A stretch of DNA of 64,000 nucleotides from Stictocephala bisonia (GCA_035578905.1 JAQJVL010000328.1:889240-953239), one strand, 5' to 3'; numbered from the stretch's first letter, positions 13,066 to 25,845 are shown. Translations and numbers: made by a program. The notes: generated from the sequence alone by a model not told the origin.

Positions 13066-14585
13066 AAAAACTATAAATAATGTTGGACTGCAAGTTATAT
13101 TAACTTATATAAGTTATACTAACCTGTCAAGTTATATCAATTATTATGTATTGTATTGATAAAGTTTATTACTGTTTCTGAATTAAAACCACCATTTCTT
13201 TGTTATTTGTTAGTATTTTTCTTGTGTTTATATGTTGATTTGTTCATAATGTTGTTTTATACTGGTAATGTTGAATTTTTGTTTTCACATACCAATTATT
13301 TATCTGTTTTTGTTAAATTCATAATGATTTAATTATTTTATATTATTTCATCACAATATTAAAACACTCAAAGTTGATAACATACATCATCATCATAAAA
13401 TCAAAAAAAGTCTGTTTCATTTTATATACAACACAGCCCTTTCACGTATTTGCAGATTAGTATTAGATCGGATTATAAAAATAAAAACACAGAATAAAAC
13501 AAAATATGTAAACTAAGTATATAAAGTATTTTGTCACTCAAAACTTATTTTTAGTTTGTTTTTACGATTTTTTGGAAACATTTATTACCATTTGCTGTCT
13601 GTTATTATTAGTTCATTTATTTCAATTGTTGTAGTAATTTGCTTATTTTCACTTTTATAGACACCATCTTATTTATAAGTATCACAACAATCATAAAAGA
13701 GGAATAGTTTTAAACTGGTTTGTTAACTTATTTTAAGAAATAATAAATTAGACTGTTTGATATTTCGTTTTCATAATAATTCATTTTCCTTTGCTTTTTT
13801 TATTAGTAGTGCACTTATTTCAATTATAATTGTTGTTTTTATTTAGTTATTTTTCTTTTACCAACACCACCTTATTTATGAACATCACTGTATGTACGTG
13901 GATCAATTTACATAATCTAATCTACACAAACAAAACATAATCAATCTACGTGGATCAATCTCATAAATTGGAATCTCACAAGAGGGATACTTTTAAACTA
14001 ATAAGTTAAATTATGTTTATAAATAAAAATAATATTGGATTTAAACGAGGGTTGCAGTATAGGGATGTTCTGATGAGCCTGTTAGACACCGTCATCAGTG
14101 GCGCTGCCTCAGGAAGCTCGTGCAGACTTGACTCCCAAGTCACGGTGTGGTAATTTATATTGTGAGGAAACTGAATTATTGGAGAGCTGAAGGACGTGAG
14201 TCTCAGCCCTGGCTCTGGTAATTGGCTGAACCACTAAGCGTGGTGCTGAGGAATGTTAAGGTTCTACTCTGTTAATATTGTAAAAAAATTCCCTTGCAAT
14301 TTGTTTTTAAAAGGTATCTTATACCTTAGATATAAGAAAATCCCACTACTCATTAGAGTTTTTCACGTATTGTTTTGTGGTCATACTTGTGTAGTTAGTT
14401 GTCTTACGAAAGTAGCCGCAATATGAAGTAAATTTGGTTACAGCTTGTCAGTTCATTTCCTGAAGAATCTTGTTTCCCAAATAATATTAAATTGTTTAAA
14501 TGTTTTTAAATCATAATACATTGACTTTTTAGAATACGTCATTTTGACATAAAAATAAATATTTTACTCTTAACCATTATTGGGA
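13066..14585. other. A+T-rich stretch, no gene seen
   Basis: Low-complexity A+T-rich DNA. A short G+C-richer patch at 14050-14240 has no recognisable domain. Confidence 0.55.
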
Positions 14586-14860
14586 TGGTTATAATCACTG
14601 TTCAAGTTATGGTGGGTGGGTGAGTTATAAGCACTGTACTTGGGGAGGGGTTATAGTTACGGTACGTGTATGGGTGGGTGGGAAGGTTATAATCACTGTC
14701 CGACTATAGTAGGGGGTTGGCGAGTTATATGCACTGTACTCGGGGAGGGGGTTATAGTCACTGTACTATACACGTATGGTTGGGTGAGAGGAGCATTATC
14801 ATTATACCTATCTGGGTGGGTGGGTATCATAATTACCGTACGTGTTTGAGTGGGTGACCA
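14586..14860 (+). repeat. G-rich minisatellite
   Basis: Degenerate units of about 30-60 bp alternating 'gggtgggtgggt' with 'ttataatcactgtac' and 'gtacgtgtatgg'. Related in vocabulary to the arrays at 24.8 and 45.9 kb. A 69-codon ORF rich in Gly, Trp and Tyr is a by-product. Confidence 0.85.
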
Positions 14861-16364
14861 TTTACGTGAATAGATAAAATTGTGATCTTACGATTGAAAT
14901 TGTTATTTTATTTTGTTGCCATCATTATTTAGAAATTCTAAAGTATACTATCATTCAATCACATCTTATCACCATTAAAACATAACATAATAACTGCTTA
15001 TTTATTCTGATATTTAAAAAACAAAACTTCGTACTGTGATGAGATCAAATATTTTTACATAATGGGTTAACATTTATAAGTGACAAGTTTTTCCACAAAA
15101 TTAACCTAAGAATATTTTAAAAATATAATCAAATAAATAAAAGATGAAATAGGATTAATACGTAGTATTAATTGTATTATTACAACTACTTAGAAAACAA
15201 TATTTGCCATAATATATTTTGATTGAGAAAGATTTTAAGAATCACATGGGCATCTTATTATTGATATGTTGGTATATTTTTCTAAATCATGAAACGACTT
15301 TTGTAAGGTACAATATTATTTTCAGTTTTGAAGATGGATGTGATGCAATTTCAACTAACTATAAACGTGATAAATTAATATGTTTAACGTTCAAACTAAA
15401 AGTGCAAGTTTTGATAAATGGATAGGTAAGTAAATTATTATCATAAGAACCAATCTGACTTAACTTTTTCTTTAACAGCAGAATAATAACAGTACAGAGG
15501 TCTACTTAAATGTACAAAACATTAAAACAAAAACTATACACAATATTTAAAATAAAGTAAATGTCAGTACTGTAGTAAATTTTAATTTGATAAAATCTCT
15601 ATATATTTACTATTTATTATACAGGGAATTTGAACTCCTAAATTAATAGGTAAGATTAAAATTAAAGAATAAAAATTTCGTAATCATCATTGTGTGATTA
15701 AATTCAAAATAAACTTTACAGTTGTTTTCGGATGTCAGACTTTTTCTCCAAATAGGAATTGTAATTAATTGACTCTTTCTAAGTAAAATTAGATTAATTT
15801 CAAGTAAGATAAATTGAGTAATAATTACTGATTAAAATTTACATTATTATTGTGTTATTTATCAATGATATTTTTTTCTATCACTATAATAATAATAATA
15901 CCATAGTCTTAATTACTTTTATGGCCTCACAATTAGAAGGAAATTGAATGACACTTTTTATTCCAATAATAAAATCAAAGGAACTTTACACTTCAAAGGT
16001 AAGTTAATTTCATTGTTAATTCACGAACTTCTCATCTTATTGTTTGAAATGTAAATGAAAATTTCACCTTTACTGTTCATTCTTTATGAATATAAAGATA
16101 AATGTTCATAGAGCCCAGTTATTAAACAAAGTCTTTAGCCACTATTACAAAAATTACTTAGAAATGGTGTTCTTATATCAATGTTGTCAATAGTAATTTA
16201 TGTAAATACTTTTTCTACTAATTGGCTTGAATGCTAAAATTATTAATTGATTGTATACATAAGGAAGGGGGATACATAAGGGAAGGACTATTTTAAATAA
16301 TATCAATGTATTTAGTTTACTATTTGTCACTAAACAAAAATTGTAAACATACTTTGGTGTGCCT
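14861..16364. other. A+T-rich stretch, no gene seen
   Basis: Long A+T-rich tract with short (AAT)n pieces near 15885. No coding signal in either strand. Confidence 0.6.
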
Positions 16365-16680
16365 TATAGGTGGTAGTCAGGGTCCGGAGGTTGACTGGGG
16401 AAGACAAGCGAGTATTAAGCATACAAAAAAATGAAAATCAGACCAATACAATGTGGTTCGGATTCTACGAAAATCTGTAGGTCCCTTAGATGCTTTGTAC
16501 AGTATACAGTACCCTTAGATGCTTGTACAGTACCCTTAGATGCTTTGTACAGTACAGTAGTATACTGGCTATTGGGCTAAGAGATCTTATTACAAAGGGC
16601 ACGCTCTTTCTAAAAAACAGTCGACCTTAGTAAGTAACAATGTCTACACTCGTTCATTTCGCACGAACTGTATCTTGGTA
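16365..16680 (+). repeat. ~430-bp interspersed repeat, copy 2 (5'-truncated)
   Basis: Begins at 'ggtggtagtcagggtccgga' and continues with 'ctgtaggtcccttagatgc' and the 'aacagtcgaccttagtaagt' block. The first ~150 bp present in the 41.4- and 53.1-kb copies are missing. A 'cccttagatgctttgtacag' piece is locally triplicated at 16485-16560. Confidence 0.75.
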
Positions 16681-17469
16681 ATGGATATTTAATAACAGTT
16701 TAATAATTTACTGTACATCTCAAATAATTTATTTAAAAAAACACAATCATACAAAATTAAAGAACATAAATGTATCCAATCATAAAGCAGAATTTTAAAA
16801 TAAGATATACAAAATATATTTACATAAATGGAATATACAGATTGTTACAGATTAAACATTTTTTTTGCTCAAACTGACTAAGAACTACTATACTCTATAA
16901 TGTATTTAACATAATAAGAATAATAAACATTGAAGTAAAAAAAAAATATAAATTGTATCAAACTTTATTCTAGTGGGATATATTTTTAATTAATCCCCAA
17001 GGTAATGCTTGCTTGGAAAAGAGTTAACATTGTGAAACAAATTTATAGCAGTAAATTTCCAGACAAACAAAAATTGATTTAAATAATGAAATAAAGAAAC
17101 ATATTTAATAATAATGAATACTAGTACAACTAGAGCAGAATTAAAATGAGTATCCATTAAATTAAGCAGATATACCTTGTAGGAAATTGTGAGTGGGTTT
17201 TACATTCGGGAACAAACGTTATTTCCAGACAAGTAGAGCAATAACAGAAGACTTAACGACCCCGACAACGCCACAACGGTGGCCTTTTATCCACCAATAT
17301 CCATCGCCGTTATAGACTGAACCTTTCACACATTATCCGGCAAACTTCCATTACATATTAAATAAACAACAAGGTGTGGACTTACAAAATAAAAATTAAA
17401 GAAGGGGAATCTAATAAATGTTAAAAGATAAATGATTTATTGTGAATTTTTTTTTAAAATGCCAGAATT
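16681..17469. other. A+T-rich stretch, no gene seen
   Basis: No coding motif. A short G+C-richer patch at 17240-17340 has no recognisable feature. Confidence 0.55.
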
Positions 17470-17477
17470 AAATTTTC

Positions 17478-17809
17478 GGACCTTTTCCATTAATTCACTA
17501 TCACTACTTTTTCCGTTACTTCACTACAACTACTTTTTTGTATCGAAATTACGGTTTGGTTAGGTTAAGTGGCTACTAAAGTTGATCACGAACCGGTAAA
17601 TCCAATGATTGACTTACCGCCGAATGCGCTCTCCGTGTGTAAGTTCTTGGAAAACGATAAGATAAGGCCAGCGATATCGGATTGCTAGCGGATAAGGACT
17701 ACCACAGTGGGCGTAAAAATGATTGGGGAACAGTTTTTAGAGCAATAGAATCAAGCGGTAGTGAACTAACGGAAAAAAAGTATTGGTGGCGAATTAACGG
17801 AAAAGATCC
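17478..17809. mobile_element. MITE, 8-bp duplication family, copy 2
   Basis: A 332-bp copy with termini 'ggaccttttccattaattc' and 'gaattaacggaaaagatcc'. It is flanked by perfect octamers AAATTTTC at 17470-17477 and 17810-17817. The body matches copy 1, including 'cgccgaatgcgctctccgtg'. Only two TTAGG-like units remain. The perfect duplication makes this the copy that fixes the family's boundaries. Confidence 0.9.
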
Positions 17810-18136
17810 AAATTTTCCGTTTTTAAAAAAGTTTACCAACTAATGCACACAACTTCTGTGTGAATGTTATTCTAATATTATATTCATATATTGAATTTAT
17901 TAGTGTTAACTAAATACTGGTACTGAAATTTAACAATTGAAGGTGGAATTTACTCAAGCCTAAGATGTACGGCAGCTCAGTGGCGAAACAATTTCCCTAT
18001 ATGCGCTAAATCTAACAAGCTGGTCACTTTTGGTCCGGACAAAGAATAATTAAGAAATTATTATTAATAGTAGCAAGCAGCTGTACATACTGTAAGTTAA
18101 GTTAAAAACTTCATTTAATTGAGAATATACAATATA

Positions 18137-19518
18137 CAGGGTTGGTCAAAAGTCTGGATTTTTTTTTATTTAAAAACTATTAAAATCAAAGTAAAGAAAC
18201 TTTGTAGTTATGTACATGTCCCTATACCAAACATATGGACATATTTAACATTTTTTTTTTTTTTTGCCTATTCAGGGGATGGCCTATGAAGGAAGTTTTA
18301 AATATTTAAAATACAATAAGCCTACCTCGTGTTATAGCTCATTTTAAAGGTCTTTGTTTGTACAATACAAAAGTGCAAATCTCAGGCGAAAAGGATGATC
18401 CATTCACAAAATACAGCGATTCAAACAATGAAATGTCATATTGTTAATTCTTCTCTGTTATACGGCTATTTATTTAACAGTTTCAGGTCCCTATTGCTGA
18501 GTATGTTGTTGATTATTAACAATCGTAACAAACGACTGCGTTATAAAAATAGCTATGCTATTTAACTAAGATAAAAATAAGAAAATTAGGTTTACCTAAA
18601 ACAGTTTAATAATACTATTATAATAATTTGTTACCTTTTTTTTATTTAATTTCTCATATTAAGTTAGATAAATTATAGCTCTACAATAAATTACAATATA
18701 AATTACAAAGGCAGCAATAGATAATAATTATCTTACCTTTGTCTTAAGCAGTGTTTATTATAAATAGATCTATATTATATATAGATATAAATTATATTCT
18801 AAAAAATACATACAGTCACATAGACAGAAAACTAAGCAAGATGGGACTATACATTATATGATGAAAATTGTTTGTTTTGACCTATAGTATAACCTCGTGA
18901 AATTTTGGTCAGTACTTACGGGACACCCTGTATATTGACATTAAATTCTTCGAGAAGCTATATTTTCTGACTGGGTCATCCTTTTGACCTGAAGTTTGCA
19001 CTTTTGTGTTTCACAAACAAAGACCTTTTAAATCAGGTGTAACTCGAGATAGGCTTACATTTAAATTTGTTAAGACTTCCTTCATGTGCCATCCCCTGGA
19101 TAGGCAAATAAAACCAAGTAAAATATGTTCATTTGTTTGGTATAGGGGCATGTACATAATTATAAAGTTTCATTACTTTTCTTTTAATAGTTTTAAAATT
19201 AATAAATACATTCCAGATTTTTGTTCATCCCTGACATTAAATTTTTTGAGAGCCTGTATTTTCTGACTGGGTTATTCTTTTGACCTCATATTTGCACTCT
19301 TGTGTTTTACAAACAAAGACCTTTAAAATGAGGTATAACTCGCTTACATTAACATTTTTAACACTTCCTTCATGGGCCATCACCTGGCTATGGGAAAAAA
19401 AAGTAAAATATGTCTAAATGTTTGGTATACGGACATGTACATTACTGCAAAATTTCATTACATTTCTTTCAATGGTTTTGAAATTAGTAAATATATTTCA
19501 GACTTTTACCCAGCCCTG
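18137..19518. mobile_element. TA-flanked non-autonomous DNA element with triplicated arms
   Basis: Begins 'cagggttggtcaaaagtctg' and ends with the inverse 'cagacttttacccagccctg' (imperfect). TATA lies immediately outside both ends (18133-18136 and 19519-19522), consistent with a TA or TATA target duplication. The left arm (about 18137-18435) is present inverted twice on the right, as tandem ~285-bp units at about 18950-19233 and 19234-19518. All three share 'aacaaagacctttaaaatga' and 'cttccttcat..gccatc' type blocks. The spacer 18436-18925 is unique. No transposase, so non-autonomous; TA insertion suggests a Tc1/mariner-group source. Confidence 0.8.
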
Positions 19519-19784
19519 TATAATAAGACTTCATGATTCCAAAATGCGTAAAAAATGCTTAAATCAATATAAATCTGTCCAAAGTTAGTTTCTTACTGGA
19601 CGAGCAGTATCCTTCTTGTATCAGTCCCCTAACCACAAGCCTTAAACTAATGGTCAATCGGAAACAAATTGAGGGGAAGAAACTTTTTGGCGCCACAACG
19701 AATGGGGAAAACTCGTTTGTCTTTTCCCGGCAAATTTGGAAAGTTGTCCAACAACTCCTCATTGTTTATTACTGCCTGCAACAA

Positions 19785-19956
19785 ATTATAGTTCTTTATT
19801 TAACTTTACTCACCAGTTTACTTGGGCCTGCAGGCCTGTGCGTTAACTTAATTCAACGAGTGAAGTGGTGGCCGTTGGTTGAGTTGGGGATTCAAACCTT
19901 GGACCATTCACTCCATGGTCCGCAACCATAGAGACTGAGTTATCACACCGGCTAAA
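19785..19956 (-). mobile_element. tRNA-derived SINE, copy 1
   Basis: Read on the minus strand it begins 'ttagccggtgtgataactca' (A-box region), then 'ggtttgaatcc', a near-perfect pol III B box about 65 bases later. It continues into 'cacaggcctgcaggcccaag' and an A+T-rich tail. The copy at 63.59 kb shares head, B box and the 'cacaggcct' block in the same order. This supports a real SINE family and not an isolated tRNA-like sequence. Confidence 0.7.
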
Positions 19957-22081
19957 CAATAATTCAATAATACTTTTCCCTGAATTTTAGAAAGGATTCT
20001 TCATTATTACTTTGTATTGTTCTATTCAGAACATATAAGTTGAGTTGAGAATGAAATAACCACTTCTTTATGAATGACTGTGATCTTTTGAAAATAATAA
20101 TAATAAATAAATAAGAAGTAGAGGGTTGTTAGTAAAGTATTCTTTAAAGTATATTACGAACGTATACTTTACAGAAGTGCCCTGAACTAACATCACATAA
20201 ATGTTTGACCTTATATTTGTTCAACTATAATATTGAATATTAATATAGATACTTTGTTATTAAATTTAGTTAAATCCACTTATAATGCAAAATATTGATG
20301 TTACAGAAATACTAGTTTAAAAACTAGTGATAGTCAGAATTTAGACATAGTTTGGTGGACTTGTATTTACTTTTAACGTGTAAATAAAATTTTTTTAATA
20401 AACACGACATTTCTAGATAAAATAAATACTATACTGTATATATTTGCACACACTATCATCATACTTTTGATAGTAACTTAATAGATAATAAAGTTAATTA
20501 TCAATTAAATCGAGTTAAAACTTAATCTGAAAGGCGTGTACTTGTATCAGTTGTCTTAAAAGGTTCAAGTTTGTACAATAATAATAATAATAATAATATC
20601 TTTTCTTTACTAAGAGGCAAAAATATAAACTTCGTAATATTTATTTTAGTATTCCCCTTAAAACACATTAAGTGTTGAAAATGTTTAAAGAATATATTTT
20701 AAAGACAGGCTTATAACTTTACGATGGGTTAATAATGCAAAAATAAAAAAGGAAAAATAATATTATTAACTTGTGAAAAATATTTTATTGGCAACATATT
20801 CACAATAGTTTATATTAAGCAAAAAATACAGATGACGACAGCGTCAACCACCTGTACCTGGTTTTTTCAAAATAACTTAACATTTTAAACTAAACACGAA
20901 GTCCTGAAATTAATTCCAAAGATCTTTGCAATCTAGCATATACTCACGTTTGTTCATAATTATGGCATACATTTTAATAAAATGGGGTTCCTCTTTTCTC
21001 CGTAAAAATCGGACGAAAACATTACCGAAAAACAGATAGAAATTGAGATAAGGCTCTTTATGGATTTTATGGTGTACTAAATACGTAAGTATGCTATATA
21101 TGTGGCATTACAAGCAATTTTCATCACAAAACTAATTTAGTTTGCATGGATTAGGATAATGTCGCAAGCGTACGAGTAATCTGAAACTGTACAAAATAGC
21201 ATTATTATGAGTCAATTATATTGGATTTCATTACTAATGATTTGCGCGTAAGGCTAACAATCTCTATACACAATATTTAAACTTTGATAAAAGTATGTAA
21301 TTTTTTGTATTTTTACTAAACATTTTTAATATTCTAAATGGATAATTTAATAAACAAATAACGAAATAAGTTGTTTAAAAAAGACGTATGTACATTGAAA
21401 TATACAAAGTTTTTAATAATATAAAAAAATTAATTGAATGTTGTATTACTGTTACTTTTTATTTTTATTTTTTATCTATTTATTTATTGTTTTTTTAGTT
21501 AAAAAGTTGTACTTGTGTTACCTGCGTTACTTGTTAGATGGAGGTTATGGAAGCACTTGACGAGTATGTTTATCGACGTAAGTGAAGAACAAATTCAAAC
21601 CAAAACATTTGACACCAACTGATTTACTACAACTTTTTCTAAAATATAAAAACCTGATGTTTCACTACGAAAATTTGATCGAAATCATTTATAAAAAATA
21701 TTATCTTAACTCTATATTTTAAAGTTCAGTTTAATCTCATGGAAACATAAAAATACAATACCGCAGTATGAGTGGTGAAAATAAATTAGCTTGTGTTATC
21801 GAGTAAAGCGAACTCAGCATCGCGCACATAAAACACATCAGAGTTATAACAGTGCTGGTTGATAGCTCCGAGTTGATTCCAGTTGATTGTGTAGCCACAA
21901 TACTCTCTCGTAGTCTTTAATCTACTCCGTAGTACTGGTTATATGGCTCCACTTCATTAGTCTACAGGTGTTCTAACTTAGTTCAGTATAAGACCACACT
22001 TGGAATTTGACTTTTGAATTATATCATTGTACCAATATTTGTATAAAAAACTAAAAAAATTTCTTAATTTACACAACTTAC
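19957..22081. other. A+T-rich stretch, no gene seen
   Basis: Mostly A+T-rich with a short (AAT)n at 20576-20600. On the minus strand near 20860-20775 there is an acceptor-like 'aaaccag' followed by AATAAA. It could be the 3' end of the putative gene immediately upstream, but no convincing coding sequence connects them. Confidence 0.45.
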
Positions 22082-22312
22082 AAGTTTTACATATGCCTTG
22101 GTAACAAACACATAGGAGATAATTCCACAGAAAATCGTACATAGAACAGGCCCATGTTCCTTATGACACGCTTGCCAAGTCTCATACATTTTTGTTGTCA
22201 GTGTGACATTCTTTATTATCCTGTGCGTTATGTCACCACTGCTACAGCTCAAACGTATGTTGATCTTAGACTTGACCTTATATTTAAACCACCCTAAATA
22301 GATTTTTGGGCT
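22082..22312 (-). CDS. Putative internal exon (exon 3), unknown protein
   Basis: The minus strand is open from after a TAA at 22313 down to a consensus-like splice donor (gtaagt) that begins at 22081. The open stretch has mixed, coding-like codon use unlike the A+T-rich flanks. It ends in a hydrophobic run (GPVLCTIFCGIISYVFV) that could be a membrane segment. Four cysteines precede or lie within that run. Possible acceptors lie near 22295, 22278 and 22246. The last would join in phase with a donor at the end of the preceding exon. I do not recognise the family. It could still be a chance ORF. Confidence 0.35.
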
Positions 22313-22467
22313 TTAAAACGTGAAAAATTAACTGTAGTAAAGAATGTAGTTCCATTACACTTTCGTATAGAAAAGGTTTGGTAAAAATAAGAAAATGCGC
22401 TTAGTTAAAATATTGTTGTTCTTAATTTGTCATACAAACAATTTTGTGGTTGTTTGTATTTAATAAA

Positions 22468-22638
22468 TTACAATAAAGCCTCCCCAAATGTGTCCTCTAA
22501 AAACAGAGTAATTGATAAATAAGTTCTTTTTGGAATCAGACCTAAGTGAGGTTCTGAATAATTAACAGTTACAATTACTTGTGTTTGGTTTTGATTTCCA
22601 GGAGTCCCTTCCTTGAACCAGGACTGATTTTCTTTTAT
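22468..22638 (-). CDS. Putative exon (exon 2), unknown protein
   Basis: A strong acceptor on the minus strand (tttattttcag) opens at 22638 into 56 codons, beginning IKENQSWFKE, before TAA. Codon choice looks coding and the peptide is well mixed, with N-x-T/S sites suggesting an extracellular or lumenal segment. The exon starts in phase 0, matching the phase-0 end of the putative exon at 24697-24610. It either ends at its own stop or leaves through a gtaatt donor two bases into the penultimate codon. Family not recognised. Confidence 0.42.
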   Translation of the reverse strand: MKENQSWFKEGTPGNQNQTQVIVTVNYSEPHLGLIPKRTYLSITLFLEDTFGEALL

Positions 22639-23132
22639 CTGAAAATAAATAAGTATCAACAAACATAACTGTCTAACAACAGAGAGATTCCATAAAACTA
22701 TTTTCTTTTAGAAATAGATAAAACTTAGTTGGAAACTCTTGTGCTTTTACTATCTGAGATAGTGAGTCTATTCGACGTTGTAGGTTTTAAAATAAATATT
22801 TGCTAAAGTAAGCATACAAACAATTTAAATCATAAGAGTTTTTTGTAGTACCTTGATCTGTTCAACTGATTGTTCAATCATTAAATTGGAAGTCAATCAC
22901 TGTCTCTTAATTGATTCCTCGATCGAATTTGAAGTCAATAACTCGGTAGAACTATAAAGAGAATGTTAAGTTATCTACTCCAATACATATTCTGTTTTTA
23001 TTTTTTTTATTTATTTATTTTTTTTTTACTGCTAACGGCCACTCTTTGTTACCTCTTAGAATGATTGGTCGTTATTTTTTTACATCAGCTAATAGAAAAA
23101 AATATTGACTGTTAACTTGATTTTATCGTAAA

Positions 23133-23685
23133 CTAGCAGAGTACCCATCCTTCGTACGGGGTTCACGTTGCATTCAGTAATAGAAAACGTGTATGAACTA
23201 AGTTAACTAGGTTGTTTAAACGAATTTGAATATGATCATTTTTATAAAAAAGAACGTTTTATAAAACAGGTTTACAAACAATATGTACAGCTTTATTTCT
23301 CTTTGTGAAAATGTCCAGGTTCCTTCCACTTGAAACACGTGAGCATGGTGTTGTTAGGTTTAGTACGGCATTTACTTCAGAACTATGTAAGTTCTTTGTT
23401 TACTCCAACAGCTAATTTATGAAACTAATATAAACAATTGTCAAATTGGTATTGCCACATGACTTGCACTGATACTTCTTTAGAACCCCTGGGGCGGTGC
23501 CCTGATGGAATTTCAAAATAAATATAGGCCTATGTGTTAACCAGAGACCCTAAGAATGTCCATGCAAAATTTCAGCTAAATGGGTTCAGTAGTTTTTTTC
23601 GTGATTAAGTAACAAACATACAGACAGACAGACACCATTAGACTCTTATATTACTTAATATATCTTATATTACCATTATTATATA
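23133..23685 (+). mobile_element. RTE/SINE-like element with typical insect 3' end
   Basis: Starts 'ctagcagagtacccatcctt' followed by 'cgtacgggg', the head common in many insect non-autonomous retroelements. It ends with 'gcaaaatttcagctaaatgg', 'ttcagtagttttttt' and 'cagacagacagacac', the familiar RTE-type 3' end. No intact ORF. It lies in what would be the intron between the putative exons at 24.7 and 22.6 kb. Assignment rests on remembered similarity, not on a search. Confidence 0.65.
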
Positions 23686-23918
23686 TTAAGAAGTAAGATA
23701 AAATAGTTTACAATTATTAATTGTTTTCATAAATAAACAATCATCTGATCACTGTAATAAACTTACAAGATCTCATTTGGATATAATATCAGCTGAGTAC
23801 AGTAGTACCTTTTCAGCACTGACGTTTATTTTTTCTGAAATTTAGGTAGGTTGGGAAATGCTAGAAAGGCCAAGTTTCCCGTTTACAATTTCAATAACTA
23901 CATATATAAAAAACACTC

Positions 23919-23919
<1 letters not shown>

Positions 23920-23949
<30 letters not shown>

Positions 23950-23950
23950 G
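23920..23950. repeat. (AT)n microsatellite
   Basis: About 14 AT dinucleotides in an A+T-rich tract. Confidence 0.9.
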
Positions 23951-24239
23951 ATTCAATGTTTTGTAGAATTGTTAAGTAACTCCACTTAATAATGTTCGCG
24001 TTTTATTAACACAAATGTACGGACGTTTAATTTTTGTATGTTTTGTTATTATTTTTATCAAGGGTGATAAGACACATACTATTCACTTGTCAAGTGAATT
24101 TTGTTAACCTGTTCTTTCTTATTTTTTCCTATTTGCCTCTTGCTATATTCAAACTTCAAGAGTCATATTTAGTGAAAGTTCACTCTGAACACACATGTTG
24201 TTTAGTGTTCTGTAGGTACATTGTGTTAACTGCTTGGTG

Positions 24240-24560
24240 CTAAGTCCACAGTCCAAACAGTCTCCCTGTACATGTACCGACGGGTCCCCCCCTCCCCCCA
24301 CATGTTAGAGCCTTGCCGACACCCCCGATATGTGACGGACGAGCCGTAAACCGCCTTCACACTATGTACCCACTGTCAGTCAATACATTGCGACCGGTTG
24401 CGCTAACAGCCCTTCTAGGAAGTGTCACTGGCCAGCTCGCTTGTAAACCTTCCTTTTCAGATGTTTTTGCCGGCAAACCCAAACGAAGGATGACAATGCT
24501 TGTTCCTGGGTGTGAAACCTCTATTTACAAACATTTTGTATGCTAAACTGTCTCTGACTT
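24240..24560. other. G+C-rich patch, nature unclear
   Basis: This patch contains poly-C strings (gtccccccctcccccc near 24284) and a 77-codon forward ORF from 24313 with no family motif. It may be a decayed unit of the neighbouring C-rich minisatellite or an unrelated repeat. I do not call a gene. Confidence 0.4.
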
Positions 24561-24609
24561 CTTACTGGGATAGTTGTTGAATAGATTTATTCTAAAATAT
24601 ACGACATAC

Positions 24610-24697
24610 CAGAAAACATGACAAATTGGGTTTGACACATTTTGAAGTGGAATTGAAAACTAACCTAAGAGATCCCTTCCGGCAATGTGCTATGTGT
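24610..24697 (-). CDS. Putative exon (exon 1 of the visible set), unknown protein
   Basis: On the minus strand an acceptor-like 'gaagtcag' precedes 88 open bases ending at a gtatgt donor (24609 downward). The peptide includes HIAHCRKGSLRLVFNSTSKC, with an N-x-S site and cysteines. It ends exactly on a codon boundary, and the next putative exon starts on one, so the splice would be in frame. Upstream exons, if any, would lie to the right of the C-rich minisatellite and the nested transposons. Family not recognised. Confidence 0.35.
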
Positions 24698-24775
24698 CTG
24701 ACTTCAATTTTGCTTTTTGGGTTTTGCTCATTGAGTATGTTGAATTTGATGTTATATCTACTAGCAATATTGAGT

Positions 24776-25235
24776 GTTTCGGTCCTCCCACCCACCCAGA
24801 CATGTACGTTGTTTCGGGTCTCTCATCCACCCACACAAGTATGACGATTATTGGCCCTCCCACCCATCCACACATGTACAGTGTTTTGGTCCTCCTACCC
24901 ACCCACACAAGTATGATGTTGACGGCCCTCCCACCCATCCACACATGTACAGTGTTTCGGTCCTCCTACCCACCCCACTAGTATGATGTTGACGGCCCTC
25001 CCACCCATCGACACATGTGCAGTGTTTCGGTCCTCCTACCCACCCACACTAGTATGATGTTGACAGCCCTCCCACTTATCCACACATGTACAGTGTTTCG
25101 GTCCTCCTACCCACCCAAATAAGTATGATGTTGACGGCCCTCCACTTATCTACACATGTACAGTGTTTCGGTTCTCCCACCTACCCACACAAGTAGGATG
25201 TTGACGGCTCTTCCACCTTATTACAAATGTATAGT
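24776..25235 (+). repeat. C-rich minisatellite, ~70-bp period
   Basis: About six copies of a 70-bp unit made of two related ~35-bp halves: 'cctcccacccatccacacat' plus 'gtacagtgtttcggt', then 'cctcctacccacccacacaa' plus 'gtatgatgttgacggc'. Open frames of 70-98 codons on both strands are by-products. Degenerate units continue at 25.85-25.97 kb and reappear beyond the nested transposons at 34.71 kb. Confidence 0.92.
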
Positions 25236-25845
25236 ATTTATGGCATATCCACTCATTTATGATATTTATTTATCATATTAAACGGTAACACCATTTTACT
25301 AGTATTTTCTTACAGATTTGATTTCTAATTACTAAATGAATATAAATATATGCTTTTATAAGACTACAGTAAAAACTATAAACATTAGACTCATAACTTT
25401 ATTACCAATAAATAATGTAAAGAACTAATTTAAATTACATATAAATCATTTTATCACATCAATTATCATGTGTCAATATAGTAAGTATTAATAAAACAAA
25501 ATGGACGACGTGAATAACATTAATTTATAACAATATGCACAATAGAAAAGCTATTAGTGACTTATATTATATAAAAACAGTAATATTAAACATTAAAGTG
25601 AGTTAAGGCTAGAAACATAGGTCAGAGCTTGTATTCTAAAGACTTGAAGGTTAAGTCCAAGTAATTCCATCTGATAAATATTGCCCAAACGCACGAAACG
25701 AGGTACAGTGCTGTGGAATTCATAAGAAGGGGTATGATGATGCTTGACAAAAGTATGTGAACTTCGAGAACATGACAATCTATAAAACCGTTCACAACTA
25801 TGTAGAGGAAGATTAGGTCCAAGATAATTCTTCTGGCAGAGAGAG
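25236..25845. other. A+T-rich stretch between minisatellite blocks
   Basis: No gene seen. Two overlapping minus-strand ORFs (61 and 82 codons) lack motifs. Confidence 0.5.

Noticed and set aside
24313..24546. 77-residue forward ORF
   Set aside because: No motif; it lies next to minisatellite-like C-rich sequence and has no splice signals that would support an exon.
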